Positions 15,195-23,450 of a stretch of DNA of 29,039 bases are shown in pieces. The stretch covers positions 1 through 29,039 of the forward strand of contig UQFS01000040.1 of NCBI GenBank assembly GCA_900540375.1, read 5' to 3'. The stretch's first letter is position 1. Every line of letters begins with the position of its first letter. A model generated the notes under the pieces. The model ran no database searches. It saw only the letters and a list, made by a program, of their open reading frames with translations, and had not been told where the DNA came from. The translations under genes were made by a program, and so were the position numbers. The DNA comes from an uncultured Prevotella sp. GTDB lineage: Bacteria; Bacteroidota; Bacteroidia; Bacteroidales; Bacteroidaceae.

Positions 15195-16367
15195 ATGAAA
15201 GGAAATTTTGTTTATCACAATCCGACCAAACTCTATTTTGGTCCCGACAGTCTCAACGGACTGAAAGAAGAACTGAAGAAATATGGCCCCAACATCATGC
15301 TCAACTATGGTGGCGGGAGCATCAAGCGCAACGGCATCTACGACGAGGTGATGGCTGTGCTGAAGGAAGCTGGTAAGACTGTAGTGGAGAATCCCGGCGT
15401 AATGTCCAACCCAACACTGGCCAAACTGCGCGAGGGCGTGGATATCGCCCGCAAACATCAGGTCGACCTCATCCTCGCCGTGGGTGGCGGTAGCGTCTGC
15501 GACTACTCTAAAGCTGTGGCAGCCTGCGCCCACTACGAGGGTGACTATTGGGATAGCTTCTATCTCAAACAGCAGAACCCACCACAAGGGCAAAAGATTC
15601 TGCTCGTGGCCTGTGTGCTGACAATGGCAGGAACCGGCAGCGAGATGAATGCCGGAACTGTCATCACCGATGCTGACACCAAGCTGAAGGTGGGCCACAT
15701 CTACGACGAGCGACTCCTACCGCAGTTCTCTATCCTCAATCCTAACTTCACGCTCACCGTGCCTGTAGAGCAGATGAAGGCTGGTATCTTCGACATCATG
15801 AGCCACATCTTGGAGCAGTATTTCTCCGATGACGACGACAACACATCTGACTATCTCTCTGAAGGACTCATGCACGGGCTCATCGTTGCTGTCCGTAAGG
15901 CTGTGAAGGATCCGCAGGACTATGAAGCCCGCAGCAACATCATATGGACTGCCACATGGGCACTCAACGGACTCATCAACAAGGGCAAGAAAGAGGACTG
16001 GGAAGTGCACATGATCGGCCACTCAGTAGGTGCTTGGACACATGCGCCCCATGGCTATACGCTCGCTGCCGTATCGCTGGCTTACTATCGCAAAATCATG
16101 AAGTTCGGACTGAAGAAATTCGTGCGCTTTGCTGAAAACGTTTGGGGTGTCAGCTCTCATGGGAAGACCGACGAACAGATAGCCACCGAGGGCCTCAACG
16201 CGTTGAAGGCTTGGATGCAGGAAATTGGACTGCCGTTGACATTGAAAGAGATTGGCACCACCGACGACATGCTTGAGGGTATCGCCCGCGGCACCTTCCT
16301 CCTCGATGCCGGTTATCATCAGCTCACCCACGACGAACTTATGGAGGTACTCCACGAGAGTATGTAA
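15195..16367 (+). CDS. Iron-containing alcohol dehydrogenase (YqhD/butanol dehydrogenase type)
   Basis: This group III dehydrogenase is a cytoplasmic, probably NADPH-dependent aldehyde reductase. The 390-residue protein starts with FVYHNPTKLYFGPDSL and has the nucleotide-binding GGGSVCDYSKA (97-107). The metal ligands by alignment to YqhD are D200, H204 (FDIMSH), H272 (VHMIGH) and H286 (HAPHG). The segment TMAGTGSEMN (143-152) is typical. Within the second metal loop the usual HEL is HSV, a variation near the active site. It likely reduces aldehydes to spare NADPH or detoxify carbonyls. It is followed 9 bases later by DUF4186. Confidence 0.95.
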   Translation: MKGNFVYHNPTKLYFGPDSLNGLKEELKKYGPNIMLNYGGGSIKRNGIYDEVMAVLKEAGKTVVENPGVMSNPTLAKLREGVDIARKHQVDLILAVGGGSVCDYSKAVAACAHYEGDYWDSFYLKQQNPPQGQKILLVACVLTMAGTGSEMNAGTVITDADTKLKVGHIYDERLLPQFSILNPNFTLTVPVEQMKAGIFDIMSHILEQYFSDDDDNTSDYLSEGLMHGLIVAVRKAVKDPQDYEARSNIIWTATWALNGLINKGKKEDWEVHMIGHSVGAWTHAPHGYTLAAVSLAYYRKIMKFGLKKFVRFAENVWGVSSHGKTDEQIATEGLNALKAWMQEIGLPLTLKEIGTTDDMLEGIARGTFLLDAGYHQLTHDELMEVLHESM

Positions 16368-16376
16368 AGATTGACA

Positions 16377-16805
16377 ATGACTTATCAACAACTCGACCTC
16401 TTCGCTACAGACGACGAAGAGGAAAAAATAAAGAAAGAGGTAGAAAGCATAGACTTTTCGCCTCTTTTTGAGCGACTGGCTAAGAGTCAGTTTCGCAGTT
16501 CGTTTTATCTCAATGCCAAGGACAAAGCCTATATCCAAGACAAGGGCTGGGAAAAGATTGAGCAGGGCACGCGAGAGACCATAGCCCGGCGGCTGGCTCC
16601 TGCCTTCATCGCCAACGACGGAAAGCAAACACCTATGCGCCATGGCATCTTTCCACCTTTCATCGCCCAGCACGCCACAGGCTGCTGTTGTCGTGGATGC
16701 TTGGAGAAATGGCACGGCATTCCCAAGGGCCGTCAGCTGACGATGCGTGAGCAAATCTATCTCACGCACGTCGTCATGGAGTGGCTGCGACAGCATGATG
16801 TGTAG
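16377..16805 (+). CDS. DUF4186 family protein
   Basis: The 142-residue soluble protein matches the DUF4186 pattern: FERLAKSQFRSSFYLNAKDKAYI, then TPMRHGIFPPFIAQHATGCCCRGCLEKWHGIPKGR and LTMREQIYLTHVVMEWLRQH. The cysteine-histidine cluster (QHAT-x-CCCRGCLEKWH) suggests a metal site, as far as sequence can show. The function is unknown. I chose the ATG at 16377, 9 bases after the alcohol dehydrogenase stop; a TTG two codons earlier is less likely. It appears to be the last gene of the metallophosphoesterase-adh operon. Confidence 0.88.
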   Translation: MTYQQLDLFATDDEEEKIKKEVESIDFSPLFERLAKSQFRSSFYLNAKDKAYIQDKGWEKIEQGTRETIARRLAPAFIANDGKQTPMRHGIFPPFIAQHATGCCCRGCLEKWHGIPKGRQLTMREQIYLTHVVMEWLRQHDV

Positions 16806-16812
16806 CCAGCAT

Positions 16813-16856
16813 CATTCATGGCATTCATGTACCAGCATGAGTCATGAGCATTCATG
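16813..16856. repeat. CATTCATG repeats between convergent genes
   Basis: CATTCATG occurs at 16813-16820, 16822-16829 and 16849-16856, with CATGA copies between. GCATGAGT (16835-16842) and ATTCATGC (16850-16857) can form an 8-base stem. It lies between DUF4186 (plus) and the HAD gene (minus) and may be a weak terminator. The same CATTCATGG string occurs in the terminator at 65-120. Confidence 0.5.
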
Positions 16857-16871
16857 CGAAAACACAAACGG

Positions 16872-17483
16872 TCAGAACAGCTTCATCCAGTCGTCGAAGT
16901 TCTTGTTATGGAAAGTGTGGATACCATTGCGCTCAGCAGCTTCACAGTTCACCTCCAAGTCATCGATGAAAAGCGTAGCGTTGGGGTCAATGGCTGCGTC
17001 TTTGATGACTTGCTGAAAAATCTCGTCATCGGGCTTCTTCATGTGCATCTCCTGCGAGAGAAATGTTTTCTCGAAATAGTCCTCTACACTGTAGTGATCC
17101 ATCGGGAAAAGCTTTTCCTTACAGTATTGCCAGTGCAGATCAATGGTATTGCTGAGGAGGAAGACGCGGTGCCCTTCTTTTCTCTGTTGTAGCAACTTGC
17201 GTTTCTTCCCGTCGGGGATATACAGCAGCATCGCGTTGGCAGCATCGGTGATCTGCTCGTCGGTGGCATCTGAATGAGTGGTCTCGCGAACCGCATCAAA
17301 GAATTGTCTGTTGCTCATCATTCCCACGCCCATCGCCTGGAAGAGTTTCAGCCCCTCGGCATACTCTCGAATGTGGTTCTTCTTCGGCCAACCCAAATTC
17401 TCAAACGCATGCATTGTGGCAGCTTCATCGAGTTTGACGAGGACGTTGCCCAAATCAAATATGATATTCTCGTAATTCATCAT
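16872..17483 (-). CDS. HAD-IA family hydrolase (YihX-like)
   Basis: The 203-residue protein has motif I as FDLGNVLV (D10; glycine at position 12 replaces the usual second aspartate, as in YihX-type HADs), motif II LLSNT, a conserved lysine in KKPDDEIF and motif III/IV FIDDLEVN. E. coli YihX is an alpha-D-glucose-1-phosphatase; that substrate is only a guess here. The start is ATG 17483 with a second ATG directly after. It is monocistronic, with a promoter 59 bases upstream, and converges on DUF4186. Confidence 0.88.
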   Translation of the reverse strand: MMNYENIIFDLGNVLVKLDEAATMHAFENLGWPKKNHIREYAEGLKLFQAMGVGMMSNRQFFDAVRETTHSDATDEQITDAANAMLLYIPDGKKRKLLQQRKEGHRVFLLSNTIDLHWQYCKEKLFPMDHYSVEDYFEKTFLSQEMHMKKPDDEIFQQVIKDAAIDPNATLFIDDLEVNCEAAERNGIHTFHNKNFDDWMKLF

Positions 17484-17541
17484 CGATAGCTCATCTATAT
17501 TTTGCTGTTTCTTTGAGTCTTCTATTCAGACTTCTAAGTCG

Positions 17542-17572
17542 CAAAGGTAATCAAAATTCTGCGTATGACAAA
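17542..17572 (-). promoter_or_regulatory. Promoter of the YihX-like HAD gene
   Basis: On the minus strand TTTG (17572-17569) and TACCTTTG (17549-17542) are 19 bases apart. Confidence 0.75.
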
Positions 17573-17666
17573 GTGAGTTTGATCCTCAAATTCTCGTGAT
17601 AATAAAAAAGAAATGCCATTTTCTACTTTACAAGCCGACGTTGCCACTTTTCTTGATTTCTTTTCG

Positions 17667-17674
17667 TATCTTTG
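17667..17674 (+). promoter_or_regulatory. -7 box of the esterase gene
   Basis: TATCTTTG matches the consensus and lies 16 bases before the ATG at 17691, giving a short leader. A TTG at 17641 is 23 bases upstream, longer than ideal. Confidence 0.7.
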
Positions 17675-17690
17675 CGAAAAATAATCAAGG

Positions 17691-18389
17691 ATGAAACAAC
17701 AAACAGAGATTCTTGGCAAGAGTTGCACGGTTTATCAACGAGGAGAAGCACCGCAGATACTTCTTTTGCAGCCCGTCGACGAGCACAATCGTGAGGAGTT
17801 GGACACAGAGATGGAATGGATCATCTGTCATAGCACTGTGGATTTCCGTTTCATCGCTGTTCATGTCGACCGGTGGTTTGATGAACTGGCTCCTTGGCCA
17901 GCACCACCCGTTTTTGGCAAGACACCTTTCGGCAATGGTGCCGCTAAGACACTCGACAGCCTCCGGCAGATCGTTGATGAGGAGCAACAGCGTATGGCCG
18001 CGTCTGTAGAGGCTCCGATGAAGATCATCATTGGTGGTTATTCCTTGGCAGGACTCTTCACGCTGTGGGCTGGCTATCAGCTCGACCAACCCTTCGATGC
18101 TGTTGTGGCCGCCTCTCCCTCTGTGTGGTATCAAGATTGGCTCGACTATGCCGCTGTTCATCAGCCTCAGCCCGGTGCTTTCTATCTTAGTCTCGGTGAT
18201 CGCGAGGAGCGTTCGCGCACCCCCATTCTGACTACCATCGCCACGGCCATCCGCCGTCAGCAACAACTGTTAGAGCTGGCTCATGTCGTCAATACCCTCG
18301 AGTGGAATCCCGGCAATCATTTCCAAGACAATGGACAACGGACGGCCAAAGGATTTGTTTGGGCAATGGAAAGTTTGCCTCACCGCTAA
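17691..18389 (+). CDS. Alpha/beta-hydrolase, esterase family
   Basis: The 232-residue protein is a predicted serine hydrolase. The nucleophile elbow is GGYSLAG (S118), followed by FDAVVAASPSVWY. The acid is probably D170 in LSLGDREE and the base H210 in NPGNHF. This order and the S/PSxWY segment resemble the PF00756 esterase group (esterase D, Fes, antigen 85). There is no signal peptide, so it acts in the cytoplasm. Substrate unknown. The AlkD-like gene follows on the same strand after 69 bases, with a weak inverted repeat (18404-18410 with 18419-18425) between them. Confidence 0.82.
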   Translation: MKQQTEILGKSCTVYQRGEAPQILLLQPVDEHNREELDTEMEWIICHSTVDFRFIAVHVDRWFDELAPWPAPPVFGKTPFGNGAAKTLDSLRQIVDEEQQRMAASVEAPMKIIIGGYSLAGLFTLWAGYQLDQPFDAVVAASPSVWYQDWLDYAAVHQPQPGAFYLSLGDREERSRTPILTTIATAIRRQQQLLELAHVVNTLEWNPGNHFQDNGQRTAKGFVWAMESLPHR

Positions 18390-18458
18390 TGGCATTATCG
18401 ATTGATGAAACATCATCATTTCATCCTATTTTAATCCCTTCAGTATTTCTATATTATT

Positions 18459-19241
18459 ATGAGCATAAAGACCCCTTCCAATGAAGTCTTGAAAGATGCG
18501 CAGCAGATCACAGACCGTTTACTCGCCCTACGCAATGACTGTCAGTGCGATATACTCATGCGCTTCTTCAAAACTGGAGCGGGGGAGTATGGCGAAGGAG
18601 ATGAGTTCTTGGGCATCAAGGTGCCTGTGACCCGCGGTGTGGTGAAAATAGTGGACAAGAACCTGCCAATTGCTGAGATAGAACAGTTGCTGCTATCGCC
18701 GTGGCATGAGGTACGGCTCTGTGCGCTGCTGATATTAGTGGAGCAGTTCGGTCGTGTTGCTAACCGCTGCGATCAGGGAGCTATGAGTCAGCGCGATGCA
18801 ATCGTCAGCTTCTATCTCCGTCATGCCGACAGAATCAACAATTGGGATCTTGTCGATGCCTCAGCGCCGAAAATCATCGGACGTTGGCTGATGTGTCCAA
18901 CCACTATGGGTAAGCAGTGCGACATCATCGATGCTTTAGCTCATAGCAGTCATCTGTGGCGACAGCGCATCAGCATAGTCTGCACCCTCACGCCGACGCA
19001 GCAGGGTGATCCCTCGTGGTGCCTGCGCTATGCCGAGATCCATCTCCATGCTACTCACGACCTCATGCAGAAGGCTGTTGGCTGGATGCTTCGTGAGATG
19101 GGAAAGCACGTCAGCATGGATCTCTTACGCAACTTCCTCGATCAGCATGCCAAAGAGATGCCGAGAACTATGTTACGCTATGCCATAGAAAAGTTTGAAG
19201 AGACTGAGCGTCATGACTTTATGGCGCGGAAGAGACGATGA
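18459..19241 (+). CDS. AlkD-like DNA alkylation repair protein
   Basis: AlkD glycosylases remove bulky or positively charged alkylated bases with a HEAT-like solenoid and do not flip the base. The 260-residue protein has the family pattern: EFLGIKVPVTRGV (49-61), HEVRLCALLILV, NNWDLVDASAPKIIG (W129 and the catalytic-type D133), LWRQRISIV (W167, R168) and QKAVGWMLREMGK (204-216), ending PRTMLRYAIEKF. It is probably cytosolic and constitutive; no damage-response site was seen. A 9-base inverted repeat (19259-19286) follows the stop. Confidence 0.92.
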   Translation: MSIKTPSNEVLKDAQQITDRLLALRNDCQCDILMRFFKTGAGEYGEGDEFLGIKVPVTRGVVKIVDKNLPIAEIEQLLLSPWHEVRLCALLILVEQFGRVANRCDQGAMSQRDAIVSFYLRHADRINNWDLVDASAPKIIGRWLMCPTTMGKQCDIIDALAHSSHLWRQRISIVCTLTPTQQGDPSWCLRYAEIHLHATHDLMQKAVGWMLREMGKHVSMDLLRNFLDQHAKEMPRTMLRYAIEKFEETERHDFMARKRR

Positions 19242-19258
19242 GGACTTAGGGAAGAGTC

Positions 19259-19286
19259 ATCTACTGTCACCAAACTAACAGTAGAT
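19259..19286 (+). terminator. Hairpin after the AlkD-like gene
   Basis: ATCTACTGT (19259-19267) and ACAGTAGAT (19278-19286) form a perfect 9-base stem with a 10-base loop, 18 bases past the stop. The T-tract is short, so termination may be weak. Confidence 0.55.
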
Positions 19287-19294
19287 TTGGAATA

Positions 19295-19351
19295 GCATAT
19301 TGCAGTTGAAAAAGTATATTGAAGCTGAAATTGCATATTGTAGTAGAACGT
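19295..19351 (+). repeat. Three imperfect 19-base tandem repeats
   Basis: Copies begin at 19295, 19314 and 19333, each with the pattern GYATATTGnAGYwGAA. They lie between the AlkD terminator hairpin and the nitroreductase promoter. The function is unknown; repeated protein-binding sites are possible. Confidence 0.65.
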
Positions 19352-19366
19352 TTAACTTGCTTACGC

Positions 19367-19397
19367 TTGCTTTTCTCAAATAAAATGATTACCTTTG
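19367..19397 (+). promoter_or_regulatory. Promoter of the nitroreductase gene
   Basis: TTG (19367-19369) and TACCTTTG (19390-19397) are 20 bases apart, 35 bases before the ATG. Confidence 0.75.
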
Positions 19398-19431
19398 AAG
19401 ACAAATCAGAAATGTTAAGCGAATATTAACT

Positions 19432-19938
19432 ATGACATTGAAGGAATTGGCAACAAAGCGCTTCTCTGCGCGAAAGTTTACGGACGAAGCGGTCAGCAAA
19501 GCTGACATCGACTATATCATGGACTGTGTGCGACTGGCTCCGTCGGCCTGCAACCGACAGCCATGGAAGTTTCTCGTGATCACCTCTGATGAGGCAAAGG
19601 AAAAGATTCGTCGATGCTACGACCGCGACTGGTTTAAGACAGCACCGATGTATGTGCTGTGCATGAAGGACGTGAACAACAATTGGGTTCGTCCCGACGA
19701 CAACAAACCGCATGGCGACATCGATCTCGGCGTTGCCGTGGAGCACCTCTGTTTGGCAGCGGCTGAGCGAGATTTGGGCACATGTTGGGTGTGCAACTAT
19801 CATGTTGAGACTCTCCAGCGTCTCTTCCCCGTGGATGGATTTGAGGCTGTTGCCATCATTCCCCTTGGACATATTGCAGACTGCCCTCATGCTGAGAAGC
19901 GGCGTAAAACGTTGAACGAAATCATAAAGGAGATTTAA
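19432..19938 (+). CDS. Nitroreductase-family FMN oxidoreductase
   Basis: The 168-residue protein has the FMN-binding N-terminus KRFSARKFTDE (R10-K15) and APSACNRQPWKFLVI (36-50), and the C-terminal GTCWVCNYH and IIPLGHIAD segments. It is a small, single-domain member that should form an FMN-containing dimer and reduce an unknown electrophile using NAD(P)H. The stop codon overlaps the ATG of the PspC gene (TAATG), so the two are probably coupled. The promoter is just upstream, next to three 19-base repeats. Confidence 0.92.
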   Translation: MTLKELATKRFSARKFTDEAVSKADIDYIMDCVRLAPSACNRQPWKFLVITSDEAKEKIRRCYDRDWFKTAPMYVLCMKDVNNNWVRPDDNKPHGDIDLGVAVEHLCLAAAERDLGTCWVCNYHVETLQRLFPVDGFEAVAIIPLGHIADCPHAEKRRKTLNEIIKEI

Positions 19939-20138
19939 TGATGAGTATAGGTAAGCGATTGACGCGATCCATGTCGGACCGCTGGTTAGCAGGGGTGTGC
20001 AGTGGCGTTGCCAACTACTTCAGTTGGGATGTGGCCATCCTGCGTTTGGTCTATTTGGTGCTGACGCTGTGCACAGCCTTCAGCGGGATCATCATCTATA
20101 TCATCCTTTGGATTTGTATGCCGGAGGACAACGGATAA
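19938..20138 (+). CDS. PspC-domain small membrane protein
   Basis: The 66-residue protein consists of a PspC domain: basic N-terminus KRLTRSMSDRWLAGVCSGVANYF, VAILRLVYLVLTL and a hydrophobic helix of GIIIYIILWICMPE. PspC domains sense or respond to membrane stress in the phage-shock system, but no pspA or sensor gene is nearby. It lies one base into the nitroreductase stop, indicating coupling. An alternative start is the ATG at 19941. Such short solo PspC proteins are common in Bacteroidetes. Confidence 0.9.
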   Translation: MMSIGKRLTRSMSDRWLAGVCSGVANYFSWDVAILRLVYLVLTLCTAFSGIIIYIILWICMPEDNG

Positions 20139-20170
20139 GGTTTATATATTGAGTGAATTTGCAGATGCAG

Positions 20171-20404
20171 TCATGCAACTTGATTTAAAAAGCGCTTTCT
20201 CTTTGATGGCTTAAAAAATATCCACGAATATAGAGCAATAAACTCTGGATATTCGTGGATTTCTGCCGATGTGAGCAACAGTCGTAGTTTGGTTAGGGAG
20301 TTGCTATGGTGGCAGTTGCTGTCGCTGTACTCGATGTAGCCGTCAAGGTACATGCTGACCACTTCGTTAATGGCGATGGGGGCAACGTGAAGTTCTGCGG
20401 ACAC
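20171..20404 (-). CDS. Doubtful small open frame downstream of lpd
   Basis: A 77-codon frame starts with GTG five bases after the lpd stop. The first half uses codons typical of the neighbours and encodes LHVAPIAINEVVSMYLDGYIEYSDSN-like sequence, but I recognise no family. The second half runs through the terminator hairpin at 20220-20260, so its C-terminus would be encoded by the hairpin. It may be a real short protein, a gene remnant, or chance. Confidence 0.25.
   Translation of the reverse strand: MSAELHVAPIAINEVVSMYLDGYIEYSDSNCHHSNSLTKLRLLLTSAEIHEYPEFIALYSWIFFKPSKRKRFLNQVA
20213..20260 (-). terminator. Terminator of the gcv-lpd cluster
   Basis: ATCCACGAATAT (20220-20231) pairs with ATATTCGTGGAT (20249-20260), extended by AGAG/CTCT with a two-base bulge. 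On the minus strand the stem is followed by a run of T (20219-20213). It lies about 150 bases after the lpd stop. Confidence 0.8.
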
Positions 20405-20409
20405 TAACT

Positions 20410-21744
20410 TCAGACGTTGGCAGCTTGAAGCAAGATCTCGTTGAGGGTAGGATGGATGTGGATGATGTCTCTCAGTTGCTCAAGAGTAACTTTGAAATTC
20501 ATCAGCGCAGCCACTTCCTGTACGATAGCAGCGGCATTGGCTCCCATGACATGGCATCCGACGATCTTGGAATCGGGCTGCTTGTTGTCACAGACGATCT
20601 TTACAAACCCCTCGGTGGCCTCTATGGCCTGCGCTTTACCATTGCTACGGTAGAAGCCTTTGTGGGTGGTATAGTTTGGGTATTGGGATTTAACTAAATC
20701 CTCTGTCAGTCCTACGGAAGCTACCTCAGGACGGGTGAAGACAGCAGCGGGCATGATGTCGAAACGAATGCGGTCTTTAAGTCCCAGAATGCGGTTGACC
20801 GCATGGCGCCCTTGCGCTGTTGCCGCATGAGCCAGCATCTGTCGGCCGTTGACATCGCCGATGGCATAGATGTTTGGCACAGAGGTGGAAAAATCGTCGT
20901 CGACGAGAATGCCGTGGTCATTGTACTGAACACCGGCTGCCTCAAGCTGCAGTCCATCAACTTGCGGTGCCCGTCCGGTAGCTACCAATATGCAGTCGGA
21001 AGCGATGTGCTCCTCGGTCTTCCTCTTTGTATTAAGATAGATGACTTCATTGCCGTTAACTTCACGAACTTGACAAGCGAGATGGAATTTAATGCCAGAC
21101 TTCTCCAGTGTCTTGCGCAGCCGTCGGGCTACCTCACCATCAATGGTGGGCAAGCATTCACTCAGAAACTCCACGACATCAACTCTACAGCCGAAGCCAC
21201 GGAACATCGTAGCCATCTCTAAGCCGATGACTCCGGCTCCAATGACACACACCGTCGGGGGCAATATTGGAGAAACAAGCAGGTCGTCGGACGTGAAGAC
21301 GTAGGGACTACGCGGCTCCTTGATTCCTGGCAACAGTGGCATCTTGACCTCGGATCCTGTGGCGATGATCACATGCTGAGGCTTTACAATTTCTTCACCG
21401 ACACTGACAGTCTTAGCATCGGCAAAGGTTGCATGTCCCTGCAACAGTGTGATGGCTGGATTGGAGAGCAAAGTAGAGATGCCCTGACGAAGTCCAGCTA
21501 CTACCTGTCCTTTTCTCTCCATGGCTCGCTTGAAAGCTTCAACCTGTAGCTCTGCATGATCAGTGGCGGCCTTGGCGGCATCGTGAAGCAACGATTTTGT
21601 GGGAATGCAGCCGCGGTTGAGACATGTCCCCCCGACTTCCTTCTCCTCAGCAATCACCACTTTCAATCCTTTATTGGCAGCATAAAGAGCGGTTTCGTAG
21701 CCACCCGGCCCGCTGCCAATGATCATTAAATCTGTTTCAATCAT
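20410..21744 (-). CDS. lpd: Dihydrolipoyl dehydrogenase
   Basis: This FAD enzyme reoxidises dihydrolipoyl groups with NAD and is the L protein of the glycine cleavage system or of 2-oxoacid dehydrogenases. The 444-residue protein has FAD-binding GSGPGGY (10-16), the redox disulfide GGTCLNRGCIPTKS (C41, C46), NAD-binding GAGVIGLEMA, GDVNGRQMLAHAA and the C-terminal active-site HPTLNE (H431, E436). I chose the ATG at 21744; the frame continues 24 codons upstream but without homology-like sequence. It is the last gene of the gcv cluster, 306 bases after gcvPB. That gap may hold its own weak promoter (CACTTTTG, one mismatch) about 20 bases upstream. Confidence 0.96.
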   Translation of the reverse strand: MIETDLMIIGSGPGGYETALYAANKGLKVVIAEEKEVGGTCLNRGCIPTKSLLHDAAKAATDHAELQVEAFKRAMERKGQVVAGLRQGISTLLSNPAITLLQGHATFADAKTVSVGEEIVKPQHVIIATGSEVKMPLLPGIKEPRSPYVFTSDDLLVSPILPPTVCVIGAGVIGLEMATMFRGFGCRVDVVEFLSECLPTIDGEVARRLRKTLEKSGIKFHLACQVREVNGNEVIYLNTKRKTEEHIASDCILVATGRAPQVDGLQLEAAGVQYNDHGILVDDDFSTSVPNIYAIGDVNGRQMLAHAATAQGRHAVNRILGLKDRIRFDIMPAAVFTRPEVASVGLTEDLVKSQYPNYTTHKGFYRSNGKAQAIEATEGFVKIVCDNKQPDSKIVGCHVMGANAAAIVQEVAALMNFKVTLEQLRDIIHIHPTLNEILLQAANV

Positions 21745-21856
21745 ATTTACGCATTTACAAAAGTGTTTGGAACTGAACGAATGGATTATTGTCATCATAT
21801 GGCTTTTGATAGTCATCTAAAGCGTTAGAACCACAACAATATCGTTAAAACTACAA

Positions 21857-21920
21857 GGTCAAACATTCGTCAGCCAATTGTCTGACGACCGTCATCTATA
21901 TGTCTGACGATCGTTTGACC
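21857..21920. repeat. Imperfect palindrome with repeated CTGACGA in the gcvPB-lpd gap
   Basis: The 17-base arm at 21857-21873 and the arm at 21904-21920 are complementary at 15 of 17 positions. An internal CTGACGA at 21882-21888 repeats the right-arm motif. The 306-base gap otherwise holds no recognised gene. Confidence 0.65.
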
Positions 21921-22050
21921 AACAGCTAACGGCTGAGAAGCATGTTAGTTTCTGTCGTTTTAATGTACTGACAGCCACTAATGAAGCTACCCCACAATAC
22001 AATGGGATCATTTTAGTTTGGCTGTTCCACTCGTACAGATCAAAATGTTT

Positions 22051-23439
22051 TTAGTTTTCGCCATTGAATGTCAGAATAGGATGGCGGGCTGCCAACACGT
22101 CGTCGGCACGCGAGATGGGCGTGTTGTGCGGTGCAGTCCTCACCACGTCGGGTGTCTCCTTGGCCTCTCGTGCTATCTGATGCATCACGTCGATGAACCG
22201 GTCGAGTGTCTCCTTGCTCTCATTTTCCGTTGGCTCGATCATCATGGCCTCGTGGAAGAGCAGCGGGAAGTAGATAGTAGGAGCATGGAAGCCGAAGTCA
22301 AGTAATCGCTTGGCGACGTCGAGCGTGGTGACTCCCGTGGACTTGTCTTTCAGTCCGTTGAAGACGAACTCATGTTTGGAGAGCCCCTCAATCGGCAACT
22401 CATAAGCGTCTTTCAGCTGATGGCGGATGTAGGTGGCATTGAGCGTTGAGAGGGGTCCTACATATTTAATGTTTTCCTTGCCCAATGATAGGATATAAGT
22501 CAGGGCGCGAACCTCTACGAGGAAGTTACCGTGATAGGGGTTAACCATAGGGAAGAACTGCTCCAGTCCCTTGCGCACACCCACGGGGCCGCTGCCGGGG
22601 CCACCACCACCGTGAGGAGTGGAGAAAGTCTTATGGAGGTTGAGGTGCATCACGTCAAAGCCCATATCACCCGGACGGCAGATGCCCAGCAGGGGATTGA
22701 GATTGGCTCCGTCGTAGTACATCAGTCCGCCGCAATCATGTACGAGCTTAACGATTTCCACAATATTGTGCTCAAAGAGACCGAGCGTATTGGGATTGGT
22801 CATCATCAGGGCAGCTACGGTGTCGTCGAGCTTTGAGCGCAGGTCATCGATGTCGACGGTACCGTCGGCAAGGCTCTTGACCTCCACGACCTGTAAGCCG
22901 CAGACAGCCGCTGAGGCAGGGTTGGTGCCGTGGGCGGAGTCGGGCACGATGACCTTGACTCGCTTCATATCGCCGCGGCTCTCGTGATAAGCCCGGATGA
23001 TCATCAGTCCTGTAAGCTCTCCGTGGGCGCCGGCGCAAGGCTTGAGCGTGAAGTCGTACATGCCCGTAAGTGCTGCGAGCTGACGGCGCAGTGCTGTGCC
23101 CACCTCCTCACATCCCTTGACTGTCTGCTCAGGCTGCAGAGGATGGATATGGGTGAAGGCGGATAGGGTGGCTATCTCCTCATTTATTTTGGGATTGTAT
23201 TTCATCGTACAGGATCCCAATGGGTAGAATCCGTTGTCGACACCGAAGTTGTTGCCGCTGTGGTTGGTATAGTGCCGCACGACAGTCATCTCGTCGCACT
23301 CGGGAAGCTCTGCTGCCTTGTCGCGGCAGACATCCGAGGGTAGGGCATGATGAGGAAAAGTATTATCTGGCAGGCTGTAGCCAACGCGTCCGGGATGGCT
23401 CTGCTCGAAAATCAGATGATGATATAACTTATTGTTCAT
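22051..23439 (-). CDS. gcvPB: Glycine dehydrogenase (decarboxylating) subunit 2
   Basis: This PLP-bearing half of the P protein decarboxylates glycine and passes the aminomethyl group to lipoyl-GcvH. The 462-residue protein carries the PLP-binding lysine K270 in HLNLHKTFSTPHGGGGPG, with DNGFYPLGSCTMKYNPK (68-84), PDSAHGTNPASA and YYDGANLNP. The split form (gcvPA/gcvPB) replaces the single ~950-residue protein. It starts 11 bases after gcvPA, so the two subunits are co-expressed in equal amounts. Length is slightly below the usual ~480. Confidence 0.96.
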   Translation of the reverse strand: MNNKLYHHLIFEQSHPGRVGYSLPDNTFPHHALPSDVCRDKAAELPECDEMTVVRHYTNHSGNNFGVDNGFYPLGSCTMKYNPKINEEIATLSAFTHIHPLQPEQTVKGCEEVGTALRRQLAALTGMYDFTLKPCAGAHGELTGLMIIRAYHESRGDMKRVKVIVPDSAHGTNPASAAVCGLQVVEVKSLADGTVDIDDLRSKLDDTVAALMMTNPNTLGLFEHNIVEIVKLVHDCGGLMYYDGANLNPLLGICRPGDMGFDVMHLNLHKTFSTPHGGGGPGSGPVGVRKGLEQFFPMVNPYHGNFLVEVRALTYILSLGKENIKYVGPLSTLNATYIRHQLKDAYELPIEGLSKHEFVFNGLKDKSTGVTTLDVAKRLLDFGFHAPTIYFPLLFHEAMMIEPTENESKETLDRFIDVMHQIAREAKETPDVVRTAPHNTPISRADDVLAARHPILTFNGEN

Positions 23440-23450
23440 AACCTTCTCAT

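Noticed and set aside
19938..20138. A phage-shock system around the PspC protein
   Set aside because: Only a single PspC domain is present; no PspA, PspB or regulator gene lies within the window.
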